DNA from: Halomicrobium zhouii
Lineage (GTDB): Archaea; Halobacteriota; Halobacteria; Halobacteriales; Haloarculaceae
Reading direction: 5' to 3'
NCBI RefSeq assembly: GCF_900114435.1
Contig: NZ_FOZK01000003.1
Location: 124,001-188,000 of the forward strand
DNA length: 64,000 nt
In this document: positions 8,117 to 15,319 of the stretch, one piece after another
How the letters are laid out: each line of letters starts with the position of its first letter
Position numbering within the stretch: the first letter of the stretch is position 1
Translations under genes and position numbers: made by a program
Notes under the pieces: model-generated
The model's database searches: none
Seen by the model: the letters and a program-made list of their open reading frames with translations, nothing else
Told to the model about the DNA's origin: nothing

Positions 8117-9154
8117 TTAGATGTAGCCGTGTTCGGCCAGCAGTTCGCCGTTGAGGACGCTCGCGCCCGCGGCGCCGCGCATCGTGTTGTGGGAGAGGCA
8201 GTTGAACTGGACGCCGTCGTCAGTCTCGCGGAAGCCGCCGGCGGAGACGGTCATCCCGTTGCCCAGCGACCGGTCAAGACGCGGCTGCGGGCGTTCGGGT
8301 TCCTCGAACACCTCGATGAGCGTCTCGGGCGAGGATGGCAGGTCGATGCTCGGGAGTTCGGCCATCGTCTCGGCGGCGTCCTCGGCGGTCACGTCGTCGG
8401 CGGTGTCGGCCCAGACGTTCTCCAGGTGGCCGTCGATGGTCGCGATGCGGTTACAGGACGCGGCGACGCCCATGTCGTGGAGGTGGACCTCCGCGCCGTC
8501 GAAGGAGCCCAGCAGTTTGCGGGATTCGCTCTCCATCTTCTGTTCCTCGCCGCCGATGTGGGGGATGGCGTTGTCGATAATCTCCATCGACGTGACGCCG
8601 GAGTACCCCGCGCCGGAGACGGCCTGGAGCGTCGAGACGGTGACGTCCGTCAGCGTGTACGCCTCGTCGAGGGCCTTCAGCGGCGGCACCATCGTGATGG
8701 TCGAGCAGTTGGGGTTCTTGAGCAGCGCGCCGTCCCAGCCCCGCTCGTCGCGCTGGACTTCGAGCACGTCGAGGTGGTCGGCGTTGACCTCGGGGATGAC
8801 GAGCGGCACGTCTTCGTCCATCCGCCCGTTCGAGGAGTTCGAGGAGACGACGTAGCCGGCTTCGCAGAACTCCGGTTCGACCTCCGCGCCCACGCTGGAG
8901 GGGAGCGACGAGAAGATGAGGTCGACGTCGTCCGGCACCTCGTCGGCGTCAGTCGCGACGACCTCCATCTCCGCGATGTGGTCCGGGATGGGCGCGTCGA
9001 TGCGCCACTTGGCCGCCTCGCGGTAGCTCTTTCCCGCGCTCGATTCACTCGCCGTGACCGCTGCCAGTTCGAAGTCGGGATGCGGGTCGATCAGCTGGAT
9101 GAGACGCTGACCGACGGCCCCCGTCGCACCCAGAACGCCTACGCGTACAGTCAT
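8117..9154 (-). CDS. asd: Aspartate-semialdehyde dehydrogenase
   Basis: Asd reduces L-aspartyl-4-phosphate to aspartate semialdehyde with NADPH, feeding lysine, methionine, threonine and isoleucine synthesis. The 345-residue protein has the NADP-binding GVLGATGAVGQRL at the N-terminus, the nucleophilic cysteine in KNPNCSTI, and the catalytic-side SHNTMRGAAG near the C-terminus. I chose the ATG at 9154 (TVRVGVLG); starting at 9172 would add six residues ahead of the fold. It diverges from tyrS and is probably monocistronic. Confidence 0.96.
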   Translation of the reverse strand: MTVRVGVLGATGAVGQRLIQLIDPHPDFELAAVTASESSAGKSYREAAKWRIDAPIPDHIAEMEVVATDADEVPDDVDLIFSSLPSSVGAEVEPEFCEAGYVVSSNSSNGRMDEDVPLVIPEVNADHLDVLEVQRDERGWDGALLKNPNCSTITMVPPLKALDEAYTLTDVTVSTLQAVSGAGYSGVTSMEIIDNAIPHIGGEEQKMESESRKLLGSFDGAEVHLHDMGVAASCNRIATIDGHLENVWADTADDVTAEDAAETMAELPSIDLPSSPETLIEVFEEPERPQPRLDRSLGNGMTVSAGGFRETDDGVQFNCLSHNTMRGAAGASVLNGELLAEHGYI

Positions 9155-9339
9155 CGTCTGACATAGAGCCACCGCACCTCAAAACAGTTTGGATACTCCG
9201 GGAGCGAGGCGTCCTCCCGTAATTTTCGACGGTCGTTCGTGAGAGTTCAGCGGGCCCGCCAGAACGGTCCCTGACGGCCTGGCCCGAAGCTCCAGTTTCG
9301 AACGGAACGGTTTAACCGGCGCGGCGGGGAAGCGACGGT

Positions 9340-10383
9340 ATGGACACCGCCGAGCGTTTCGACCTGGCGACCCGGTACACGCAGGAGGTCGTCACCGAGG
9401 AGGAACTGGAGACGCTGTTCGCGGACGAGGACGAGCCGACGGCGTACATCGGCTACGCCCCCACCGGCGAGATGCACATCGGCCACTTCACGACGATGCG
9501 GAAGCTCGCCGACTTCCTGCAGGCCGGCGTCGACGTCACCGTGCTCATCGCCGACCTGCACGCCCACCTCGACGACGAGAAGAGCCCGTTCGACCTGCTC
9601 GACGCGCGCTCGGCGTACTACCAGGAGGCCATCGAGGGGATGATCGAGGCGGCCGGCGCCGACCCCGCCGATATCTCGTTCGTGCGCGGGACGGACTACC
9701 AGCTCGACGAGGAGTACACGCTGGAGATGTACCGCATGGCCGCGGAGACGACGCTCGCCCGCTCGCAACGCGCCGGCAGCGAGGTCGTCCGGGAGGCCGA
9801 GAGCCCGAACCTCGGTGGCCTGCTCTACCCGCTGATGCAGGCGCTCGACGTTGACGCGCTTGACGCCGACATCGCCTACGGCGGCGTCGACCAGCGCGGC
9901 ATCTACATGCTCGCCCGGGAGATCCTGCCGGACCACGGCGGCGAGGCCCCCATCTGTATCTTCGCGCCGCTCCTGTCGGGGCTCTCCGGCGGCAAGATGA
10001 GCGCCTCGGACGAGTCTTCGAAGGTGAACCTCAACGACTCGCCCGACGACGTCGTCGACAAGATCCAGGAGGCCTACTGCCCGATGGGAGAGGTCGAAGA
10101 CAACGGCGTCCTGGAGTACCTCGAGTACCTCGTCTTCCCCGTCCTCGACGAGCGCGGCGAGGAGTTCGTCGTCGAACGCCCCGACGAGTACGGTGGCGAC
10201 CTCGTCTACGGGACCTACCAGGACCTCGAGGACGACTTCGTCAGCGAGGAACTCCACCCGGCGGACCTCAAGCCCGCTGCGGGCGAGTACATCTCCGAAG
10301 TCATCGACCCCGTCCGCGAGCGACTCGACGCCCAGCCGGACCTCCTCGCCGAGGCCTACCCCGAGAAGTACGCCGACGAGTGA
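9340..10383 (+). CDS. tyrS: Tyrosyl-tRNA synthetase
   Basis: This is a class I aminoacyl-tRNA synthetase of the compact archaeal form (347 residues), charging tRNA-Tyr. The HIGH signature is GEMHIGHF (about residues 44-51) and the KMSKS loop is GGKMSASDES (about residues 218-227). The tyrosine pocket shows YQLDEEYTLEMYRMA. GGTTTAACC around 9311 sits about 27 bases before the likely leaderless start at 9340. A methyltransferase gene follows after 6 bases, so the two are probably one transcript. Confidence 0.96.
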   Translation: MDTAERFDLATRYTQEVVTEEELETLFADEDEPTAYIGYAPTGEMHIGHFTTMRKLADFLQAGVDVTVLIADLHAHLDDEKSPFDLLDARSAYYQEAIEGMIEAAGADPADISFVRGTDYQLDEEYTLEMYRMAAETTLARSQRAGSEVVREAESPNLGGLLYPLMQALDVDALDADIAYGGVDQRGIYMLAREILPDHGGEAPICIFAPLLSGLSGGKMSASDESSKVNLNDSPDDVVDKIQEAYCPMGEVEDNGVLEYLEYLVFPVLDERGEEFVVERPDEYGGDLVYGTYQDLEDDFVSEELHPADLKPAAGEYISEVIDPVRERLDAQPDLLAEAYPEKYADE

Positions 10384-10389
10384 GCGGGC

Positions 10390-11061
10390 ATGGCTGACGA
10401 CCAGGCGACCCGCCGTGACGTCCGGGACACCTACGAGGAGATAGCTGACCACTTCTCGAAGACGCGCGAGTACGCCTGGCCGGAAGTCGAGTCCTTCGTC
10501 GAGAGTGCGGGCAACGTCGATCTCGCACTCGACGTCGGCTGTGGTAACGGGCGGCACGCCGAACTGCTCGCGACCGGTGCGGCCGAAGTCCTCGCGCTGG
10601 ATGCCAGCCGCGGCCTGCTATTGGAATCGAGGGAGCGTCTCGCCTCGCTCGGTGATCGGGTCGCACTCGTCCAGGGTGACGCCGCGAGCCTTCCCCTCGA
10701 CGACGACTCCGTCGGTCTCGCCGTCTACGTCGCCACGCTCCACCACCTCCCGAGGCGCGAGGACAGGCGCCGGAGCCTCGACGAACTGGCTCGCGTCCTC
10801 GCGCCGGACGGACGCGCACTCGTCAGTGCGTGGTCAACCGCTCACGACCGCTTCGACGCGTCGGCCGACGACGCCGTCGGGTTCGACACGACCATCGACT
10901 GGACGCGCCCCGGCGACGAAGTCGTCCCCCGGTTCTACCACATCTACGCGCCCGACGAGTTCCGCGAGGACGTCGCCGCCAGCGGTCTCGCCCTCGTGGA
11001 CTTCGAGATCTCCAGCGGCAACTGCTACGCCGTCGTGCGACCGGAAGGGAAACGCCCTTAA
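10390..11061 (+). CDS. Trm9/ALKBH8-like SAM-dependent methyltransferase
   Basis: The 223-residue class I methyltransferase has SAM-binding motif I ALDVGCGNGRHAEL (about residues 44-57), motif II EVLALDASRG, and LALVQGDAASLP-type motif III. Its N-terminus VRDTYEEIADHFSKTREYAWPEV and the ATLHHLP segment closely follow the Trm9 pattern; those enzymes methylate wobble-uridine side chains in tRNA with Trm112 as activator. Location 6 bases after tyrS and just upstream of a tRNA gene fits a tRNA-related role, but the exact substrate is inferred. The TTAAA in its last codons (11058-11062) may be the promoter for the downstream tRNA. Confidence 0.82.
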   Translation: MADDQATRRDVRDTYEEIADHFSKTREYAWPEVESFVESAGNVDLALDVGCGNGRHAELLATGAAEVLALDASRGLLLESRERLASLGDRVALVQGDAASLPLDDDSVGLAVYVATLHHLPRREDRRRSLDELARVLAPDGRALVSAWSTAHDRFDASADDAVGFDTTIDWTRPGDEVVPRFYHIYAPDEFREDVAASGLALVDFEISSGNCYAVVRPEGKRP

Positions 11062-11088
11062 ACTACGACGGGATACGCTGGAGTACAG

Positions 11089-11228
11089 GCTTCGCTCCAA
11101 CGAAGCGAGCACCGGTGGTGAGCGATTCCGGAGGAATCGCGAACCTCGGTGCGAATGAGCGGAGCGAATTCGCACCGGTGTTGAGACGGACGAAGTCCGT
11201 CGATGCACGGTGCACGAACGAAGTGAGT
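11089..11228 (+). repeat. Palindromic leader with partial tRNA-Gly 5' copies
   Basis: Five hairpins stand in a row: GCTTCG/CGAAGC (11089-11106), GCGATTCC-GGA-GGAATCGC (11122-11140), GTGCGAAT/ATTCGCAC (11149-11175), GACGGAC-GAA-GTCCGTC (11185-11201) and CGGTGCAC/GTGCACCG (11208-11234). The last one pairs the first six bases of the tRNA itself. The tRNA 5' sequence GCACCGGTG also occurs at 11109 and 11172. The only AT-rich promoter-like site is TTAAA at 11058-11062, about 170 bases before the tRNA, so this stretch seems to be transcribed as leader. Confidence 0.75.
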
Positions 11229-11299
11229 GCACCGGTGGTCTAATGGCATGACTTTGGCCTTCCAAGCCAACGATCCGGGTTCAACTCCCGGCCGGTGCA
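11229..11299 (+). tRNA. tRNA-Gly (anticodon TCC)
   Basis: A cloverleaf folds cleanly. The acceptor strand GCACCGG pairs with CCGGTGC (11292-11298) and A11299 is the discriminator. The anticodon arm is TTGGC-CTTCCAA-GCCAA with anticodon TCC, reading GGA/GGN glycine codons. The T arm is CCGGG-TTCAACT-CCCGG. CCA is not encoded. The usual tRNA promoter position about 27 bases upstream carries no AT-rich box; the leader is instead filled with palindromes. Confidence 0.95.
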
Positions 11300-11342
11300 T
11301 CCTGCGGAGACGACAACCGAGCAGCGACAGTAGTGTTCGCGG

Positions 11343-11765
11343 TCAGGGGTCGACGGTCGTCCAGACGTCGGAGGTGAGGACCGCGTCGGGGTTCTCGGGA
11401 ACGGAGAGTCGGAGCCCTTGGTCCGTCTCGATACTCACGACGTCGGGGGCGTTGATGCCCGGCGAATTGCGAGCGGGATGCGTGAGTGGTTCATCCCGGC
11501 TGGGGAATCCTTGAACGGCCGGGCAATCGACCGGTGAAACTGGTTCTGGGTTCTGTTCGCTTCCGGTTTCACCCCGTCCACAGGCTCCCTCGGTATCGCT
11601 GGCATCGCCATCCCTGTCGGCGTGGACCGTCACACTGGAGACTCGACCGCTGAGCCACGAGAAGACTCGCCCGACGTACTCGCGCAGGGACCAGGAGCGG
11701 TCCGACAGTGCCTCGTCCGGCGTTTCGTCACCATCGGGGGGCTTGTCAACCGGTGTGATACTCAT
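11343..11765 (-). CDS. Hypothetical protein
   Basis: This is a 140-residue, hydrophilic, Ser/Asp/Pro-rich protein without a recognisable family. The middle (about residues 50-95) looks disordered, while the C-terminal 35 residues (NAPDVVSIETDQGLRLSVPE) alternate like a beta-rich module. I chose the ATG at 11765 over a start at 11789. It sits between tRNA-Gly and the HD-domain gene on the opposite strand to the tRNA. Coding is plausible from composition but not certain. Confidence 0.5.
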   Translation of the reverse strand: MSITPVDKPPDGDETPDEALSDRSWSLREYVGRVFSWLSGRVSSVTVHADRDGDASDTEGACGRGETGSEQNPEPVSPVDCPAVQGFPSRDEPLTHPARNSPGINAPDVVSIETDQGLRLSVPENPDAVLTSDVWTTVDP

Positions 11766-11908
11766 ACGCAATATTCGCCGGGACGACACAAAGCCATGGG
11801 GTCAATAACTGACTCAGTCGTTCGTAAACCCGTCCAAAACCGCGAGTAAGCACTTGTTGCAACCGTACACGTCAGCCTAAAACCGATCTGATCCGCGACT
11901 GGCGTCAC

Positions 11909-12727
11909 TCAGAGTTCGATTCGTTCGACGAGCGGCTCGGTCTCCTCCCGGATGTTGAGTGCGACGATTCGGACGTGTTCTTCCAGTCCGGAGCCGTGGA
12001 GTTTCGCCTTCAACAGGTTGTCGACCTGGTAGACACCGGCGGCGTTGGTCATCTCGATCTCGACGAGGACTGCCTTGTCGTCGCCCGGTTCGAGGAAGAC
12101 GCGCTTGATAGCCTGGCTCGACACCGTATTGATGCCCCGGCCGCCCTGTTCGTAGGGAATACGGGACCGGCCCTGTTCCATGTCCAGTGCGTCAGCGACG
12201 CGGACGACGCCCGCTTCGAGCGTCAGCGGGTCCTCCGGAGTGTGGTGACAGAGGATGGCGTGGAGTATCTCGCCCTTGACGCGCACCTCGTCCGCGACGT
12301 CGTAGAACTCCGGGAGGACGCGGTCCAGCAGGTCCGCGGCCAGCGGGATGGAGTAGTAGGGGTGCTCGTCCCGGTGAACGACGTGACCGATGTCGTGCAG
12401 CGTCGCCGCGAGAGCGACGATAACCGGTTCGTCCGCTTCGTCGAGCCCCTGTTCGAGCGCGCCGTTGAACGCGACGTCGCCCCGCTTGAGCAGGTCGTAG
12501 AGGCAGAGGGCCCGATGCCGGACGATGCTGACGTGTTTGCTCCCGTGGTCGTTGTACCCCTTTCGCGCGACTGGATTGACGTTCTGGGCCTCGAGATAGG
12601 CCTGTATCTCCTCGTCAGTTTCGACGTATTCGAGCACGTCGTTGACGCGTTCGTCGGGGAACGCGTGGTCTGCCGACGGGTCGTAACGGTGCCCGTCGCT
12701 ATCGGCGTCTGTCTCGGTGTCACTCAT
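11909..12727 (-). CDS. HD-domain metal-dependent phosphohydrolase
   Basis: The 272-residue protein carries the HD superfamily metal site: an early His (DHGSKHVSIVRH, about 61-71), the HD pair in LHDIGHVVH (111-112), a further LCHHTPEDP, and VRVADALD with the last Asp. HD enzymes hydrolyse nucleotides, cyclic nucleotides or phosphoesters; the substrate is unknown. The C-terminal third (VEIEMTNAAGVYQVDNLLKAKL) is a separate small domain. The region upstream of its start is unusually long and structured (12728-12945), so it may have a long leader. Confidence 0.85.
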   Translation of the reverse strand: MSDTETDADSDGHRYDPSADHAFPDERVNDVLEYVETDEEIQAYLEAQNVNPVARKGYNDHGSKHVSIVRHRALCLYDLLKRGDVAFNGALEQGLDEADEPVIVALAATLHDIGHVVHRDEHPYYSIPLAADLLDRVLPEFYDVADEVRVKGEILHAILCHHTPEDPLTLEAGVVRVADALDMEQGRSRIPYEQGGRGINTVSSQAIKRVFLEPGDDKAVLVEIEMTNAAGVYQVDNLLKAKLHGSGLEEHVRIVALNIREETEPLVERIEL

Positions 12728-12847
12728 CGAACGGATATTCGAAAGCCACGGAGAAAAGAACTCGGCTCTTCGGGTCGGTCATCTTCAGCGGTGTGAGCGA
12801 ATGACGAGTTGCCGAGCAGATCTCCACACCTCACCTGTAGAGCAAAG

Positions 12848-12927
12848 GCCACCGGCGAGAGACCAAGGGGGGTGGGGGTCTTGGCTATCGAGGGCCGGGT
12901 GGCACAGGCTGGTATAATCGAACCAGC
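12848..12927. ncRNA. Candidate structured RNA element
   Basis: GCCACCGGC (12848-12856) pairs with GCCGGGTGGC (12894-12903) with one bulge. An inner stem CCAAG/CTTGG encloses a loop of G tracts (GGGGG-T-GGGGG). ACA follows immediately at 12904-12906 on the plus strand, and a second hairpin GCTGGT/ACCAGC follows. On the minus strand, an ATATTTAAAC box (about 12936-12945) would transcribe the complement toward the HD gene. Either orientation is possible. The stem followed by ACA recalls H/ACA guide RNAs, but I do not see a clear kink-turn. Confidence 0.35.
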
Positions 12928-13032
12928 AACTAGTTTAAATATTTCTCGTAGACATAATACTATCATCGATATCGACGCTCGAAATCGAACCGTGTGAACG
13001 GGTTTCAATCGAATCGGGCGAACGGGTTTCGA

Positions 13033-13052
13033 GGACGCCAGTGATGGCGTCC
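13033..13052. repeat. Perfect 8-bp hairpin with GTGA loop
   Basis: GGACGCCA-GTGA-TGGCGTCC forms a strong stem with a GNRA-type tetraloop about 95 bases downstream of the TTTAAATA box readable on the plus strand at 12934. It could end or stabilise a small transcript that begins near 12963 and contains the repeated GAACGGGTTTC. No T-run follows. Confidence 0.4.
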
Positions 13053-13360
13053 ACCGTCGAGTCGGCTCTGCACCGGCTGGTATGCACACGCCTGCGATTT
13101 TCGCCGAATTTCCTTCTAGCAATCGTCTCCTATACGTGCCAGTAACGCGTTATTCGAGTACCACATATGTCGAATCGCCGCGATGAACACCCGACTGGAC
13201 ACTCGCTCGCACGAAGTGATGCCATCGTCGAACTGACGTTCGTACCGCCTCAACCGACGGTAACGTGGCGAATACGGACCCAGCGCGCTCACACGACCGC
13301 CGACGCCCCGCTATCCCAACGCATTCGTGTAGTCAGGCTCCGCTGAGACGAGCAAAAAGC

Positions 13361-13369
13361 CTATAATAA
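13361..13369 (+). promoter_or_regulatory. TATA-like box of tatA
   Basis: CTATAATAA, preceded by an A-rich GCAAAAAG (a BRE-like context), lies 24-32 bases before the ATG at 13393. This fits a leaderless tatA transcript. Confidence 0.6.
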
Positions 13370-13392
13370 CGACAGCGTAAATTCCGCTTACG

Positions 13393-13665
13393 ATGGTAGC
13401 ACCCGTCCTTCAAATCGGACTGCCCGGAACCCAGGAGATGATGATCATTCTCCTGATCGCAGTCCTGCTGTTCGGCGCGAACAAAATCCCCAAGCTCGCC
13501 CGCTCGACCGGCGAGGCGATGGGTGAATTCCAGAAAGGCCGCGAAGAAGTGGAGCAGGAACTCCAGGAGATCAGGGAAGGCGAGACCAAATCCAGCACGT
13601 CTGCCGACACCACGGTCGAATCGGACGCCACCGAATCCACCACGACCGAGACGTCCACCGAGTAA
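13393..13665 (+). CDS. tatA: Twin-arginine translocase subunit TatA
   Basis: This is a 90-residue TatA/E-family protein: a short N-terminus, one membrane helix (MMIILLIAVLLF), the hinge FGANKIPKLARSTGEAMGEF with the conserved FG and P, an amphipathic helix, and an acidic Ser/Thr tail. TatA oligomers form the passage for folded proteins; haloarchaea export most secreted proteins this way. The nearby halocyanin (14156-15052) and sugar dehydrogenase (17695-19038) both have Tat lipoprotein signals and are likely clients. No tatC is adjacent. Confidence 0.95.
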   Translation: MVAPVLQIGLPGTQEMMIILLIAVLLFGANKIPKLARSTGEAMGEFQKGREEVEQELQEIREGETKSSTSADTTVESDATESTTTETSTE

Positions 13666-13712
13666 TTCGCGCGATTTCTGCTATTTTCACTCCCCGGAGT
13701 GGAACGGAAAGC

Positions 13713-13718
13713 GTTTTT
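13713..13718 (+). promoter_or_regulatory. Promoter box of tRNA-Arg
   Basis: TTTTTC inside CGGAAAGCGTTTTTCACT lies 25-30 bases before the tRNA 5' end at 13743, the normal spacing for a haloarchaeal tRNA promoter. This contrasts with tRNA-Gly, which lacks such a box. Confidence 0.5.
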
Positions 13719-13742
13719 CACTAACCTGCGTTGTACCGAACA

Positions 13743-13816
13743 GGGCGTGTGGCCTAGTGGATCAGGGTGAGGGGTTCCTAACCCCTAGATCGCGGGTTCG
13801 AATCCCGCCACGCCCG
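13743..13816 (+). tRNA. tRNA-Arg (anticodon CCT)
   Basis: The acceptor GGGCGTG pairs with CACGCCC (13809-13815), with G13816 as discriminator. The anticodon arm AGGGG-TTCCTAA-CCCCT gives anticodon CCT, which reads AGG arginine codons. The T arm is GCGGG-TTCGAAT-CCCGC. CCA is not encoded. Its 3' half recurs several times immediately downstream. Confidence 0.95.
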
Positions 13817-14150
13817 TGCAGGGAGGAGCGAAGCGACGACCGAACCGGCATGGCGGGATTCCTGAACCCTGCGAGTCACAGCCCGCGCAGGGCGAAGCCC
13901 GAGCAGGAATGTCTCGCTCCGGTTCGAATCCCGCCACGCCCGCTTCGTGGTTTCTCGCGTCCGCTCGAAACACACTCGCGGGCGTGGCGTAGCTCGCAAA
14001 CGCTACGCGTTTGCTCACTCCCGCCACGCCCGTGCAAGGAGGAGCGTAGCGGCGACTGAACCGGCATGGCGGGATGCGCAACCCTGGAAGTCGCAGTGCG
14101 CGTAGCGAACGAAGTGAGCGAGCGCAACCGTCTTGCTCCAGTTCGAATCC
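13817..14150 (+). repeat. Array of direct and inverted copies of the tRNA-Arg 3' end
   Basis: The tRNA 3' sequence recurs as direct copies at 13921-13942 (22 bases identical to 13795-13816), at 14019-14036 (18 bases identical to 13803-13820) and, degenerate, at about 14140-14150. Inverted copies occur at 13847-13860, 13979-13989 and 14063-14074. A block of about 130 bp (from 13803) recurs from 14019 with scattered differences. Short palindromes sit between, e.g. GCAAACGC-TAC-GCGTTTGC (13996-14014) and GGGC-GAA-GCCC (13890-13900). No ORF is supported; the array ends at the halocyanin stop codon. Confidence 0.85.
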
Positions 14151-14155
14151 GGTCT

Positions 14156-15052
14156 CTACTCGACGACGACGGCGCCTTTCATCCCGATGCCCTCGTGGGG
14201 TCTGCAAGCGTACCGATAGACGCCGGACTGCTCGAACGTGTGCTCGAAGTGGACGCCGGGCTCGGCGCTGATGTCGTCAGTCCGGATATCGGCGTCCTCG
14301 AACACGACGTCGTGACCGCCCCCCTCACCAGTCCACTCCCACGAGACCGTCGTCCCGGCTGCAATCTTCACCGCGGGCGGCGAGAAGGCGAAGGCGCCGC
14401 GGAGGGCTTCGGCGCCGACCATCACCGTCGTCGTCTCCACGTCAGTTTCGTCGGCGATGGTGCCGTCCCAGCTACTGCCGTTCGCGAGCCACTCGTTGAC
14501 GACGGGATAGTCGGTCGACGGCGGCGTGGCGACGACGACAGCGCCTTTCATTCCCTCGTCCTCGTGTGCTTCGCAAACGTAGCGGTACGTTCCGGTCTCG
14601 TCGAAGGTATGTTCGAAGATAGTACCGGTGTTACCCTCGAACGGTTCGCCGCTCTCGAAGGCGCCGTCGACGGAGACGACGTTGTGCTCGCCGCCGTGGC
14701 CAGTCCACTCCCAGTAGACTGTCGTGCCGGGCGTGACCTTGACAGCCGGCGGGCCGAACGCCAGATGGTTGCCATCGCCCGTGACGTCGTCGCCGACCCA
14801 GATGGAGACGGAATCGTCCAGACCGGCGCCCGGTATCGTTCCGTCGTAGCCGTTGGCGTCGGCGAGCCACGCGTCGAGGTCGGTTTCGGATTGCTCGCTC
14901 GCGTCCGGCGATGGCTCTGTAGTGGAGGTCTGAGTTGCGTCGTTCTCGGCCGTGTCCGGTGAGCGGGTCGTTCCGCTGCTTACGCATCCGGCAGTGGCCG
15001 TCAGTGCTGCTGCGGTACTGAGGAGGTGGCGTCTGGTAAGCGGGGAGCGCAT
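14156..15052 (-). CDS. Two-domain halocyanin (blue copper Tat lipoprotein)
   Basis: The 298-residue precursor begins with a twin-arginine signal (TRRHLLSTAAALTATAGC), giving a lipidated Cys23 on the outer membrane face. A Ser/Thr/Asp-rich linker follows, then two halocyanin domains. Each has a type I copper site: EHNVV...CEAHEDEGM in the first, HDVVF...CRPHEGIGM in the second (His, Cys, His, Met ligands). It is an electron carrier in the respiratory or photosensory membrane chain. It is a likely client of the nearby TatA. The promoter side contains two inverted repeats (15099-15149). Confidence 0.93.
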   Translation of the reverse strand: MRSPLTRRHLLSTAAALTATAGCVSSGTTRSPDTAENDATQTSTTEPSPDASEQSETDLDAWLADANGYDGTIPGAGLDDSVSIWVGDDVTGDGNHLAFGPPAVKVTPGTTVYWEWTGHGGEHNVVSVDGAFESGEPFEGNTGTIFEHTFDETGTYRYVCEAHEDEGMKGAVVVATPPSTDYPVVNEWLANGSSWDGTIADETDVETTTVMVGAEALRGAFAFSPPAVKIAAGTTVSWEWTGEGGGHDVVFEDADIRTDDISAEPGVHFEHTFEQSGVYRYACRPHEGIGMKGAVVVE

Positions 15053-15098
15053 ACCTGACTCTACGTTCGACCCGCTTCGACGTAATGCGACGCTCTGG

Positions 15099-15149
15099 TT
15101 TCCAGATTCTGGAAATCGGTATTCGATACTTTACTCCGTCATCGAATAC
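15099..15149. promoter_or_regulatory. Two perfect inverted repeats upstream of the halocyanin gene
   Basis: TTTCCAGATTCTGGAAA (15099-15115) is a 17-bp palindrome with a single central base. Four bases later, GTATTCGAT (15119-15127) and ATCGAATAC (15141-15149) form a second 9-bp inverted repeat with a 13-bp gap. A weak GCATTACG box at about 15083-15090 would start halocyanin transcription near 15058, so the palindrome lies just upstream of the core promoter, where a dimeric regulator could bind. The HTH gene at 15320 is a candidate. Confidence 0.6.
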
Positions 15150-15319
15150 GTTCGGACGCGGCCGTCACCCTGAATTCCACACGCCGACCGACGAACCGGT
15201 ACGTTGAGGGGCCTCCCCCTCAATCGGCCCGCTGAAGCGACGACCCTCCGCGGCGGCAGACGAGACCCACAACGACGACCCCTGTGATTCGACCGACGGA
15301 TCGCGACGGATCGATAGCC

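Larger units (their letters stand above)
12728..13392. other. 665-bp gene-free stretch with structured elements
   Basis: No ORF here looks convincingly coding. Contents, left to right: a 6-bp GGTGTG/CACACC-type hairpin near 12790-12830, a long stem-loop with a G-rich loop (12848-12903), a hairpin GCTGGT/ACCAGC (12908-12927), an AT-rich TATA-like site readable on both strands (12932-12945), two copies of GAACGGGTTTC (about 12998 and 13020), a perfect hairpin (13033-13052), and the tatA promoter at the right end. The stretch 13060-13350 shows nothing I can interpret. Confidence 0.6.

Noticed and set aside
9247-10557. 436-residue minus-strand frame over tyrS
   Set aside because: Antisense shadow; tyrS has HIGH and KMSKS motifs and a good promoter.
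12724-13122. 132-residue minus-strand frame in the gene-free stretch
   Set aside because: It ends just inside the HD gene in another frame, crosses the AT-rich promoter site and hairpins, and shows no domain or haloarchaeal acidic composition.
13167-13346. 59-residue plus-strand ORF before tatA
   Set aside because: The frame is open but the protein is basic and irregular, with no promoter at the right distance; coding is not supported.
13785-14207. Minus-strand ORFs through the tRNA-Arg repeat array
   Set aside because: They are translations of the repeated tRNA 3' sequence and its palindromes; repetition makes the frame stay open, but there is no start signal or protein-like composition.
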